A DNA stretch of 64,000 bases. It comes from Phytophthora colocasiae. Lineage: Eukaryota > Oomycota > Peronosporomycetes > Peronosporales > Peronosporaceae. Where the stretch lies: positions 372,001 through 436,000 of the forward strand of contig JAGKQI010000102.1 of assembly GCA_018806915.1 (NCBI GenBank), written 5' to 3'. A model generated the notes under the pieces. The model was not told the origin of the DNA. It searched no databases and worked only from the letters and a program-made list of their open reading frames with translations. Positions 34,126 through 45,400 of the stretch are shown here, one piece after another. Each line of letters opens with the position of its first letter. The stretch's first letter is position 1. The position numbers were made by a program, and so were the translations under genes.

Positions 34126-34922
34126 AGCGATATGATGCTGCATTGATATGGGTGAATGCACTTGCTGCTACGTTTCCGGTGGAGGGAAACCGTCGTGCCA
34201 TGGCAAAGCTTGTTGACGAGATGAAGACACAGAAAAACTGGTCTCTGGCGGAGTGGGCTGTACTTCTTGGAAAGTGGAGACGGGTGGCTAAAGAAACGAG
34301 CTTTCCTAGCGACTTATTTGACAACCGCGGGGACGAAGGAACCAATTGGGAGGTGTGCAAGACTTATACGTGTGGCTTGTGGTCGCTCTTCCACACCATG
34401 ACTACCAGAGACGTCAAGACTGAAGCCTGGAAGCCTAGCATGACTGTGGCAGCTATTCGACTGTACATGAAGTGTTTCTTTGGCTGCGAAGAGTGTCGTC
34501 AACACTTTCTGGAGGCCAACCCAGAGTCTATAGTGGAAGAATTGGCTACCAACGACGCCAATGGTCCTCATGCTGTTGTGATGTGGGCCTGGAAAATGCA
34601 CAATTCGGTGAATACAAGGCTCCAAAGAGATCAGTGGCCTTCGATTCCAGCCTGTTCGAGCTGCTACATCGACATTTTTGCCGGACCTGTATCGATTAGT
34701 ATGTCACTCATTCATGAAGACGGCATGGTGGGCTACCTCACAAGTGTGTATGGCCATGAAGACAAGGCGATTTTTGACGAAATTATCATGACAGCGACGT
34801 TCCCGTTCCCAGCAGAAGGTTTTAGCGCAATAATTGGTGTCACGTTATTCTTCGCTCTCGTAGCCGTGCTGTTCAAGACGCAAAGGCATCGATTCGTCAA
34901 AGAAAATGGGCACTTGGCCTAG
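34126..34922 (+). pseudogene. QSOX: Quiescin sulfhydryl oxidase, 3' fragment (Erv domain)
   Basis: Continuation of the gene begun at 24510. It contains the FAD-binding Erv/ALR domain: the segment CGLWSLFHTM, the CxxC redox pair in FFGCEECRQHF, and the helical sequence MWAWKMHNSVN. It ends with a transmembrane helix (IIGVTLFFALVAVLF) and a short basic tail, the usual QSOX membrane anchor. It has no start codon of its own after the LTR. The next gene starts 100 bp downstream. Confidence 0.88.
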
Positions 34923-35022
34923 GGGTTAATAATTAACCCTTTCTTGCACTTCAACATTTGGAGCAACATCGTAATGTCGCACGAATGTGAGGGTTCAAAT
35001 CATTCCACCTGATACGCCCAAG

Positions 35023-38000
35023 ATGGAGCGCCAACCACTGCGCCATCCCGACGCCTTGCGCTACGGCAGCATCCCCGAGGTCAGCCCCTGTTTCTCCAGT
35101 GTCTCTCCATCTACTTTCACGCACTTACACCTCTTTTATTTCTCCTTCAGTCCGCTGCAGCAAGCGCCAAAGCCGCGGCCGACTCTCAAAAGTTCAATAT
35201 TTTCGGAAATGCCCGCGATATCGAACGTATTAGTCGGTCAGTGGTTTGCTTAATGCTTAGGTAGTGAAGTCTATTAACGCATTTATTTGATGATAAACAG
35301 CCACCTAGACAATGGAAACCTCGGTGCAGCCATTGATTCCTTCATGACCTTGGTATCCGTCGTTTACGCGGGTATGTACGTCACCAATACTTACATCCCA
35401 TTCAACAGTGTACGTAGAGTGTAATTAAATGCTTGGTGGAGCTTGGGAGGCTGTGTACTTACTGTTAAACTAGCTGCCCCACACGATTTGGGTGGTCGAG
35501 TTGATCTGCGCGTCCTTGTTTACAGTGGATTTCCTTTATCGAGGAGTTTATTTGTCAGCTAGTCGACGTAGAGAGTTTCTACTGTCACTGACGACGCTCA
35601 TCTATCTCGCGAATATCCTGCCTGTTCTTCCTTCCTCTTTCTTCATCCGCTACCAGTAAAGTTTTTCTCTACATTTTTTCTCCTGTCTATTCACTAACGC
35701 TAACTGTCTATGCTTAGTACTTTTTGGTACGGAGAATCCTGGTGGCGCTTCCTATACCCTGTGCGTTTTGCCATGTGCTACATGACGGGTAAAGCGGTGC
35801 TGAGTCGTTGTCACGCGTACCTCAACCCAGTGCGTCAGTTTGCCTTCTTGTGCTATCTACAGATCACGTGCATCTTGCTTGGAGCTGCTGGGATCATTCA
35901 GATTGCCGAGACGATGGATGGTACACTTTCAGTCAAGAATCTCGGCGAGTGGACGTTCTTCAATTCGTTTTTCAACTCCGTCATGACCTTCGTGACAATC
36001 GACAAGCCGCCGTCGGAAAATGATCTGTCCAAGGTATTTGTGGGCGTGCTCGTCTGCATTTTCATCTTGGTCATCCCGTACCAAATCTCGAACGTCATGG
36101 ACTTAAGCAATTCGGTCTCTGTGTACGAGGAAGCGAGCTACAAGTCTTCTTCCCACAGCCGCCATGTTGTTCTCTGTGGAGACCTCACTGCCTCACGGAT
36201 CAGCCATTTCTTCCACGAGATCTTCCACAACGATCACGATTTTGTTGGTGTCCATGTAGTGGTTCTCAGCGAAGAACCACCAGCCACGTCGCTCAAGGCA
36301 CTGTTACTTGACCCGTTCTTCGCGAAACGTGTGTGGTTCATCCAAGGATCCCTACTCGATGTTGACGATGCCAAGCGCGCAGCTTGTGAATCAGCTGATG
36401 CCATTTTCATGCTAACAAACCGCGTCGGCGATGAAGAAATGTCCGTCAGCGACCACCGCACGCTTATGCGTGTACTCGCGGCTAGACGCCAGGCTCCGAA
36501 AGCGCACATTTTCGCTCAGCTTCACAAGTCTGTGCATTGCCAGCTCGTTCGTGACATGGGCGTTCAAAACGTGCTTTGTCTCTCGGAAGTTACGATGTCA
36601 TTGCTGGGTCAGAACTGTATTTGCCCCGGTTTCTCTACGTTCATGTACAGCCTCACGTCGACTTCAAGCTTTGATGATGACAATGACGAAGGACTGGGGA
36701 GCGATGCCAAGCGTTCGAACCGATCCACTGCCGTTGATAAAGGTGAAGGATCCTGGGTGGATAGATACTTGCTTGGCGCGAGCCATGAGGTTTACGTGAT
36801 CGAATTGCCGCCAGCATCTGTGGTTGCTGGAAAAACGTTCTCGGAGTTGGCTTCCCTTGCTTATTCTCACTGTAACGGGATTATCGTCTTCGCTGTCGCT
36901 GATGGTCCCAGAGGCAAGGTGGTGCTCAACCCAGGGGACTCGTACACGTGCGTGGGGGGAGAAACGGCATACGTTATTGCTCAGACTCAAGCTGATGCCA
37001 GTGCACTGACGGACATGTCTCCCAATGCTTCAATGCCACTGGCTTGGAGAGAAATGCAAGTTTCATCTCCTTCCTCGCTTGTTCACAGTGAAACAGGGTC
37101 AAGTGATGGTCATGACACAGTGGCTCCTCTCAAAAGACACCAAGCACGGTTTGTGCACTGGCAATTCGGCGACTATGAAGCCCCAGAACCTGAGAAAGAA
37201 ACGGAAGGCAAAGAACAGAGCGGCAAACCTTCCAAAGCTGCCAAGACTGCTGAGGACGCTGTTATCAGTGATGTCGAGGAACTTGGCTTTGGAGTGGCAC
37301 CTATTGTGATCTGTATCACTGCAGAGTCGGCTTTTGCTAACGACCTGGAGCATTTAATCGGACCACTACGTGCTCGCTCATTGAAGGAGTACCATCCTGT
37401 GGTGATCCTGACCGCGAAGCTCCCAGACGACGATATCTACGATGATTTCAGCCATTTCCCTGATGTTCACTTCGTCGTTGGGGACCCCTACCGCCACAAA
37501 ACGTTGCACCGAGCTGGTGTGTATGATGCCTATCGTGTATTGATCTTAGGCACTTCTAGCTCTGAGTCGGAGGGCAATGCTGAGTTACTCCAGGATGCGG
37601 TACGTTGAGTTTTTTTTTCTTTCTAATGTAAACCACTGATGATTGTTATTTGTTTTGAAGGAATCTATCGCGCTACACAAGTTTATCACAAGTTTTGTCG
37701 GTGTGAAAAAGTCCCCGCGCGTCATTACGGAGGTCGGAAATCGTGCCAGTGTGCACTTTGTGGCGGAAAATCTGTTGTCCAATGGCTGGTTCTCTGATTC
37801 GGAGGGGGATAATGAGCTTACGATGTTCTCTTCGTCGGAGACATTCTCATGCAACTTCTTCCTCTCGCCAGCGTTTACTTCTGGCTTGGCATACAGCACG
37901 TCGCTGTGCGACAGCCTGCTCATTAACCAGTTCTTCAATGGGCGCATCAAGAACATCCTGGGTGAATTCATGTTTACGTCCCGTGCAAGCGAAGCGTGGG

Positions 38001-38329
38001 CTGCTTTGCGTGGTGAAAAATCCAAGCCAGAGCTCCAGCGCAGCTCTCTTTTTGCTGTCGAGGTGCCGCTTGATTTCGTGGGACGCTCCTTCGAGTACGT
38101 TTTCCACTACTTGCTGTCGTCCGATGACATTTTGGTGCTTGGACTCTATCGCTGCCACTCAACTGACACCGAGTCCAAGGCACGAATTGAAGTACCTGAC
38201 AAAGATCGTGACGTGCCATTCGGGTACGTGTACGTGAATCCGCAGCCTTTTGAAGTTGTCACGGGAGACGATTTGCTCTACGTTCTATCGGACAAGCAGC
38301 CCTGCTGGGATGACACGCAAGAATCGTAG
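35023..38329 (+). CDS. Slo/BK-like potassium channel subunit with two RCK domains and atypical pore
   Basis: Six exons: 35023-35079, 35151-35236, 35301-35409, 35474-35655, 35718-37599 and 37661-38329; 994 residues. The N-terminus has several membrane spans, then the pore region. Two RCK-type domains follow: the first around HVVLCGDLTASRISHFF, the second around APIVICITAESAFANDL. The order matches Slo-family channels, whose RCK ring gates the pore by calcium or other ions. The pore loop reads FFNSVMTFVTIDKPPSEND, where potassium channels have T-x-G-Y-G-D, so the GYG filter is absent. An Asp/Ser-rich insert lies within the first RCK. Potassium selectivity is therefore doubtful. The start gives MERQPLRHPD. 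Confidence 0.8.
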
Positions 38330-38423
38330 GTTGCCATTCTATTCACGATTGCTGCCGCTACTTGTATACTCGTTGAATGGAATGATGTGAACAGGCCAAA
38401 GAATCTCTTTATGCTGTTGCTAG

Positions 38424-40484
38424 TTAGGCACGATGAAATTGCCGCTGCAGCACCGATAGTTTCGCGTCTGACCATGGTGTGCCAGCGTCGGACTCTGGTT
38501 GTGGGAGCTTCGGGATATCAAACTTGACTCGAGCGCCGTTGCCGATAGCTAAAGCGTCCTGCACTACAGCTGCCACTACTGGGGTAAGTCCATTGTTGGA
38601 TTTGGGCGTAGGCAATCGAGATTCAGAGCTGCTGGCTCCGAGAGGAGGCTTCTTAGAGAACTTTGGCACAGAAACTGGAGACGCCCAGTCCGGCAACCCC
38701 GCAAGGACACCTGAGTCGCTCGCCATTTGCCACTTCATACGGAGTGAACGCAACTCGGTCGAGAGCTGCTTGTTCTCTTTGCGGGCAGCTGAACGCGTCC
38801 AGTCGAGTTTGTTGCGCACGTCGATGAACTTCTCGTCCATGAGACGAAGCTGATCCTCCAGTATCCGCGCGCCTTGCTCGAGCTCAGCCACCTTGGTGTC
38901 TTGGGCAGCATGTTTCCGAGTCGCGGATACCAATTTCTCCTTCGCTTCCAACAGCTCCTTCTCCACGCGGCGTTGAGCTTCCACTGAGCGAGTCTTCGCT
39001 GCTGCTTCATGCTTGAGATGGACCATGAGTTTCTCGACGTGCTCCGAAAGAGCAGCGACTTTATCACCAAGTTCTTTGTTGGCCAGCTCACTCTTTGCTC
39101 GTAGTTCCTTCTCGACACGTTCACGACCTACCATCTCGACGACTTTCTCCCGCATACTCTGTAGATCACGAAGACCAATTTGAGCAGTATCCAACTCGTT
39201 TTCAAGCCTCTCGGTACGTTCAGTTAGTCGCTTGTTCCGGCTTCGAAGCACTCGCATCTCGCGTTCCAAGCGACCAGCACCACCAAGACCGAGAGCATCC
39301 AGAGCTGAGAAATTATCAACGTTTGGTAAATGGCACGATGGTTCCGATCCGTCTTGAGCTTCATCAGTGGAGTCCATGGAGGCTGTTGGAACTCCGGCAA
39401 GCTGCCACTCATGTTCAAAGGCCTTGAGACGGAGCCGCACCAGCTCTTCCAGTTTTACATGTTGATACAGCAAGTCATCGGTACTTGAGTCTTGATTTGC
39501 AATGGTAGGGTCAAGTCCAATCCCTCGAAGAAGTACGCGACGCACAGTACTGACTTCCTCTCGAAGCTGATTTAGATCAGCCTTGGCCTTGTCAAGAAGG
39601 CCAGCCACTCGCAGGTGCTTCTCGCCTTGTTGTACTAGCTGCTCAGACTTCAAGAAAATTTCTTGCTGAAGCGCTCGGATCCGCATAGCATAGTCGTTTC
39701 CTCCTGTGAGTGACAGCAGTGCCAGTTCATCTTCGAGTGCTTTCACACGTGTGTTGGCTTCATCAAGCTGCTCCTGCTTCTCTTGGGTTTGCTGCTCGGA
39801 GCGACGTAGTAATGCATTCTGGTTTACTTCACGCACATCTTCATCTGCAAACGCTGCCTTCAATTGACTCTCTAAGTTTGCAACTTGACTCTGCAATTGC
39901 TCCACTCGGTCTGTGCTTTCTATTAACTCAAGTTGCTTGGAAGCAAGAGCTTCTTCTTGAGATTTTTGTGCATCAACCTGGGCTTGTTGAAGTTGGTCGT
40001 ACTGTACCCGAAGCGAATCGTACGCTGCACTGAGCTGAGCGAAGCGTTCGTCACGTTCATCAACTTGTCGCTGCAGTTCGGCCTCCTGTTGCTCGTGTGA
40101 GCCATCCGAGACACGAAAACGTTCCAGTTCTGCTGCATCGTATTCCACCTGTGACGTACAGCTCTTGACACTTTCCTCGAGTTGCGCGATCTGTTCTTCC
40201 AGTGTTGCTTTCTCAGCTGCGAACTGCTCCTCCGCATATTTTCTGGTCTCCTCGATCTGCTCTTCTGCATATCGTTTGGCTTCATCGAGCGCTGCGTAGC
40301 TCTCGCGCCATTGATTATTCTCTTCAGTAATAGCCTCGATGGCCCGTGTTAGTTCGTCCGTTCGAAGGCGCTCCTGCTCCACTGCCGCCTGCATCTGAGC
40401 CTTCTCATTGGCATGTTCTCGATAGAGCTCGTCATTGGCTTGTCGTAACTCCGCAACCTCCTCCTCTGGGGTCTTCACTGTCAT
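38424..40484 (-). CDS. Long coiled-coil protein
   Basis: A single exon of 686 residues from ATG 40484 (MTVKTPEEEVAELRQ). Residues about 1-330 and 410-600 are predicted coiled coil by their heptad pattern and Glu/Gln/Lys/Arg richness. The middle (about 330-400) is less regular and Asp/Ser-rich. The C-terminal 90 residues are Pro/Ser-rich (LPTPKSNNGLTP) and probably disordered. I do not recognise a family; cytoskeletal, centrosomal or golgin-type roles are all possible. The gene converges with the channel gene (94 bp) and starts 92 bp after the JMJD4-like stop on the same strand. Confidence 0.75.
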   Translation of the reverse strand: MTVKTPEEEVAELRQANDELYREHANEKAQMQAAVEQERLRTDELTRAIEAITEENNQWRESYAALDEAKRYAEEQIEETRKYAEEQFAAEKATLEEQIAQLEESVKSCTSQVEYDAAELERFRVSDGSHEQQEAELQRQVDERDERFAQLSAAYDSLRVQYDQLQQAQVDAQKSQEEALASKQLELIESTDRVEQLQSQVANLESQLKAAFADEDVREVNQNALLRRSEQQTQEKQEQLDEANTRVKALEDELALLSLTGGNDYAMRIRALQQEIFLKSEQLVQQGEKHLRVAGLLDKAKADLNQLREEVSTVRRVLLRGIGLDPTIANQDSSTDDLLYQHVKLEELVRLRLKAFEHEWQLAGVPTASMDSTDEAQDGSEPSCHLPNVDNFSALDALGLGGAGRLEREMRVLRSRNKRLTERTERLENELDTAQIGLRDLQSMREKVVEMVGRERVEKELRAKSELANKELGDKVAALSEHVEKLMVHLKHEAAAKTRSVEAQRRVEKELLEAKEKLVSATRKHAAQDTKVAELEQGARILEDQLRLMDEKFIDVRNKLDWTRSAARKENKQLSTELRSLRMKWQMASDSGVLAGLPDWASPVSVPKFSKKPPLGASSSESRLPTPKSNNGLTPVVAAVVQDALAIGNGARVKFDIPKLPQPESDAGTPWSDAKLSVLQRQFHRA

Positions 40485-40576
40485 GGGTACTAAACCTGCA
40501 GGCAAACGCCCCCGTGCTTTGCGAAAAATAGACAATATGGAAACCTATTTGTGCAAACCTGAACTTTGTTGGTCAC

Positions 40577-42238
40577 CTACGTCTCCGTTGTTATGTTTTG
40601 CAACTGTAGATCAACATCTAGCCATGCTTCGTTCACTTTTGCATCTTCATCCACCAGCCTCAACGCTGCGTTTAGTTCTTGGAGAATCTCACGGGTCTAC
40701 GTGAAGAAAAAAAAAAGGTTAGTTCAAGCTAGCACTTTGTCGACGTGAAAACTTACATATCTCAAGTGGCACAGCAAGTCTCTTCCTGCTGCTGAGTCAT
40801 TTACTTCTGGATATTCTCGTTGTGCAAGAAGCTCGTTCGTTTTAGCGTACAAGAGCTCGCGAAACTCGACGTAGTTGATACCAGTGTTAGCCAACATAAC
40901 CAGTTGGCATTGGTCATCGAACTCGCGTCCAACTAGCCCCATCTCCTTCAGGTCCTCCAATTCATGCTCCACTGCAGCGTATTCGTGCTTGAAGAAACCC
41001 CATAACTCGCGGACATTATATCCATTGAACCAGTTATGGTTGATGGAGATCGTATCCTCCAAATTTTTGACTTGATGATACCATCCACTTGGGACGAAAA
41101 TCGCATCCCCCGTTTCTTGGATCACATATATTGGCTTTGCTTCGTGTAATCGAGGATATTTCTCGCAGTCAATTTCCCCCCTCGTCACGTCAGGAACGAC
41201 AAAACGGCCAAAGCGGTCTTTCAGCTTCGATTCCTGCTCAGGAGCAACAACCAACAACGTTATGCACAGATAAAATATCTTAAGTACACTGCTACATACG
41301 TCATCGGGGCGAAAGAACACCCACTCCTTGCGACCACAAACGTTGACTGACCAACTACAGAAGCAAGTAATGGACAACATTAGATACAAGCAAATTGTAG
41401 GATGCAAGCCAGTAAAAGACGTACCTGTACGAACGAAAGACGTCTTGGTGGAGCGGTGTCCAGCTTCCAGCAGGGCCTACCAACAGCTGCACTGTAAGTT
41501 TATGTCGTCCATCACCAGTGCAATTACGTCGAACTCACCAAGGTACACAAATCGATAGTCGCTGTCGCTCTTCTCTTTGTGATCCCACCACCTACCAGTC
41601 AGCAATATATATGAGTATCCTACTCTATGATCAAATCCACAACAAGACCCTACCAATTGAGCCAGTCGTCCTTGAAAAATGGCGGTGTTCTAAGCTCACA
41701 TGACATCATGTTAGTCTCGTAGAATAAATATTAAACAGTCGAACACCGTACGAGTAGATATCATGGCCAAAAGCGTGCACAAAATGCCAGTCCTTTAGGT
41801 ATTTCTTGCCTGCCGTCCCATTCTCGACAAGGTCCAAATATTCATCTACTCTCCAAATGGTCAGCACTCGCAGTCTCGCCATTTTCATTCTACCAACATC
41901 TCACCGAGTCTCATAGTCCATCGGTCTTCAGATCCATACTCTTCTACATCCCCACTCGCCGCCACCTACAACATAAAATACAATAATAAAATACCACAAA
42001 ATAATTGCTACGACGTCGTAAAATACTTTACCGGTGTCAATGCAGTCCCGTAATGCTCTTTCAAATGCTTGAAATTAATTCGTTGGCCATCTCTCCACTG
42101 CGCTGCCTTAGGAAACCACTTGTCCGTCACATTCCGCAGTAGAACAGGGCGGTTGGGTGCCATATAACGGGCGCAAAAGTCCTCATAACTTAACGTCGTT
42201 GCGTCCACCGCGTCCATCGTTTCTATTTCTAATGACAT
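40577..42238 (-). CDS. JmjC-domain oxygenase, JMJD4-like
   Basis: Nine exons on the reverse strand: 42238-42032, 41965-41905, 41848-41752, 41689-41654, 41591-41539, 41476-41425, 41354-41300, 41233-40757 and 40696-40577. They give 385 residues with all GT-AG introns. JmjC enzymes are Fe(II)/2-oxoglutarate oxygenases. Visible are TPPFFKDDWLNWWWD, then GPAGSWTPLHQDVF (iron ligands His and Asp), SWSVNVCGRKEWVFF, and the distal His in VPSGWYHQVKNLEDT. The layout and the DWLN segment match JMJD4, which hydroxylates a lysine of translation release factor eRF1. The substrate here is inferred. It shares a 200-bp divergent promoter with the next gene. Confidence 0.85.
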
Positions 42239-42438
42239 AGAAAAAGATTTGTAGCCATCTTAGAATTACTTTTTGTCCGTTTCCGACGTCAGTCTTACTA
42301 ACGGTTTACAGTTGCAATTGGCTCTTCGTAACACCTGCTCCAGACTATGAGCATTAACGTCGTCATTTACGTTTCTTCTCAGTCTCCAGTAGATTGAGTC
42401 CTTCTCACCAGTCGAGACAGTAGTAATACCTTACGCCA

Positions 42439-45400
42439 ATGGCTGCGTCCCAATCTGTGTTACCTTCGAGCAGCTCCAATGGCAGCGGAGATACCGTTAT
42501 CGCACAGTATCTAGCAACTAAAGTGGCTTGGTATGCCACATACCCTCGTATCCTCATCTTCACAGCCTCCACACTTAGCACGTACAACCCGGAGACGTTC
42601 CAGTGCACCAACCAATGGGAGATCGCCGATATTGAAGCAGTAGAGCTGTCACCGACCCAGAACCAGTTCATCCTGCGACTCGAGAAATCTCGTTTCCGCT
42701 CAGCCAAGTTAAAATTCGCCTGTGCTGCAAGAGATCATCTGCTGTCGCTCTTGGCGCGACTACGACGAGAAGCGCAGGGCAAAGCGCTCTTGTATCGACT
42801 GGTGAGTACTCGACGTCTGCATTTCCGATGCATCGAGAAATTCGCCAATGCGTCGCACAAGCTGCTGTATCTTCGAGTAACAGTGTCCAGTGTCGTCTTC
42901 TTGAATGATTGTGGTCGCCAGGTGCAGATCTTGCCGCTCCTTCATCTTCGAAGGGCAGCTTTTTCAACGGAACATGGCGAGGGGATGGTGCTGTCCACAG
43001 CTTTCCATGACCGGTTCTTCCTCTGTGCCGATAGACACGAGTGTCTGAATGAAATTGTGGCCGCGGCGAGTGATGTAGGCGTTAAACTGTACAAGGAATC
43101 AACGCACATCACTGCGTTGCAGCTTCGCCTCCGCAATATGCAAGTGCTGGATCGTCCTTCGGTCATTCGCTTCGACGTCAAGAAGGCCAAGAGTACGGAA
43201 GGTAATGGAGATGTTGCCCCTGGAACTGACGGTGGTGATGGCGTCAAAAAATCCTACAAGAAGATCCAGCTGATACTGCAAGGAGATGCCATCGTGGAGA
43301 TGCACCGCTCCATGCGCACCGTCATCGCTCGTCCATACAGTGCACTGCTAGCGATCGTTCGTCCAGATTGGGATCCAAGAACTCTTGTACTGGAGTTTAA
43401 GCAGGAGGACACGCTGGTACTAGACGTAGATGGCCGTGATCAGCTCGTTACTCTGCTGCTGCTGGTTTGTCGAGAAGCTGGACAGCACAACGTAGTGCTG
43501 CGTTCCACCGGCCTCAACTATTGTCGGTTTTATCACCCACACGCTGCTGATAGAGCTGAAAAAGATGATAACGTTGCTGGTCCGTCATTGGAAACGTTCT
43601 TGCTGAGACGAATCACGCAGACAAGCATCTGTCCTGAAGATAACGCCGGAAAAAGTCGAGGTAGCAGCGCGTGGTCCCCTCGAAAACGGCGCAATAGAAG
43701 TGTATCGACACCCCGAGCTTCTCAAGGGAATAATGGCACACCTCGTTCTGCGGCTTCAGGGTCAAGTGGACGGAGCGGGTGGCTCCAGCGGCGAATTAAC
43801 AGAGACAAACGCACAGCAGAACCACAACACGAACCACGTATCTCCATCGACTCAGGGCTGTCCATGAATGAGAGTGTGAGCATTACCATTGCAATGGAAG
43901 AATTCAATGGTAACCTACCTCTCGATGAACTCGCAAGCAGTGGCCCGGAGCAAGTTGAGGAGGTGAATAACGCCATGGAGCTGGTTTTCGAGCATCTCGT
44001 GACGTTGGTTGACGCACTGCGGCGCTATGGGGACACCACTAGCTCGGAGCTGGTCACGACTTTACAAGCACTGGTGCGCTTGTATCACCATCCAGATGTA
44101 TTCTTCAAAAACGAAATGATTCCCCGCGTGTCTGACGCTGTACATGAGCTTATTTTACAGCAGGATGTCCTCATTTGTTACTGGTGTCTTCGACTGCTGC
44201 AGTGCTTCTTCGGTGTCCGGACTCCAAATACTGCTCCTGATGCGAACGCTTCTGGGGACCAACGAGCTAAAATGATTCAGCATCTTGTTCATCATGGGAC
44301 ACTGCAGCAGGCAATCGTCGATCTCATTCCAGCCTCATTTGCTGCTTCAACTGCCTCATCGTTCATGTCAAATTCGTCTGCCATTGGAAAAGCTTTCTGG
44401 ATGGTTGATCCGGAAGCTGTACGTAGCCCTCCAGCCAGTCTCTCGTCAACTCAGTCCTCCATTTTGTGCACGAAGGAGGCTCGAGTTCAAAACGAGATCA
44501 ACGTGGTATTTTATGAGACGCTGCTCATTCTTCACCACTTGCTGGTCTACCTGCGAGCTTCAGCAAAAATGCAACGAGCTACACGTGACCATGAGAATTA
44601 TATCGCAGCAAATAACCAGCATGGGTGTGGGAACGTACCAGCCGAGAAGCAGACAGACGCACTTGCAGATAAGCTACTGGAAAAGCATCAATTCCTCATG
44701 GACTCTATCGTCGATGTCCGGCTTGTACGCATGGCGGAGACGTCGGTGGCGATTGTTAAGTTCGTGTTGGGTCACTTCGCGACTAGAACCACCGCTAGCC
44801 AGCTTCAGGTGGCACCAGAAGACAATCAATTGTGGCATTCGAGCGAAAAGTTTTATGAATCTCGAAAAAAGCGACTGGGGGCACTTGGTTACTTTCTTGA
44901 TGACTACCAGGCGGTCACGGAAAGCGGTGCTGAAGCTCGATCACTGTTGTTTGGTACTGAGAGGACAATAGAAATGCCAGTGAGCTACGGTACTAGTGAG
45001 TCCACAAACGCTGCAATGGAGAGATTGCTAAACCCTGGCACCACAAACCGCATTGGCACAGCCATGTCAAATGGATCCATGAGACTTGAATATCTCGATC
45101 CAAGTGAACCACCAAGTTCAGTTCGTGACAACGATATCTTCACGGATCCATCGAAACTGGAGTCTTCGGTGAAGTATTGTGGTGAACATATAGGGACGAA
45201 GAACCGGAAGGTGTCGTCGGATCATCCAGCCAACTATGATGGTAACAACGGCCAAGCGTATCAATTCTCCCTGCCAGCATCATTGAAGCGCTCAATTGGT
45301 CAGACCAGTCCCGTGCGCTCCGTGCAAAGTGATGTTGGGGCAAACCCCTTCAAAAGTAACGATGAAAACGATCCCGTTGGCCCGCTACTCCACAGTGATC

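Noticed and set aside
34985..35015. GGTTCAAATC resembling a tRNA T-arm / B box just upstream of the channel gene
   Set aside because: No A box, anticodon arm or acceptor stem can be drawn around it.
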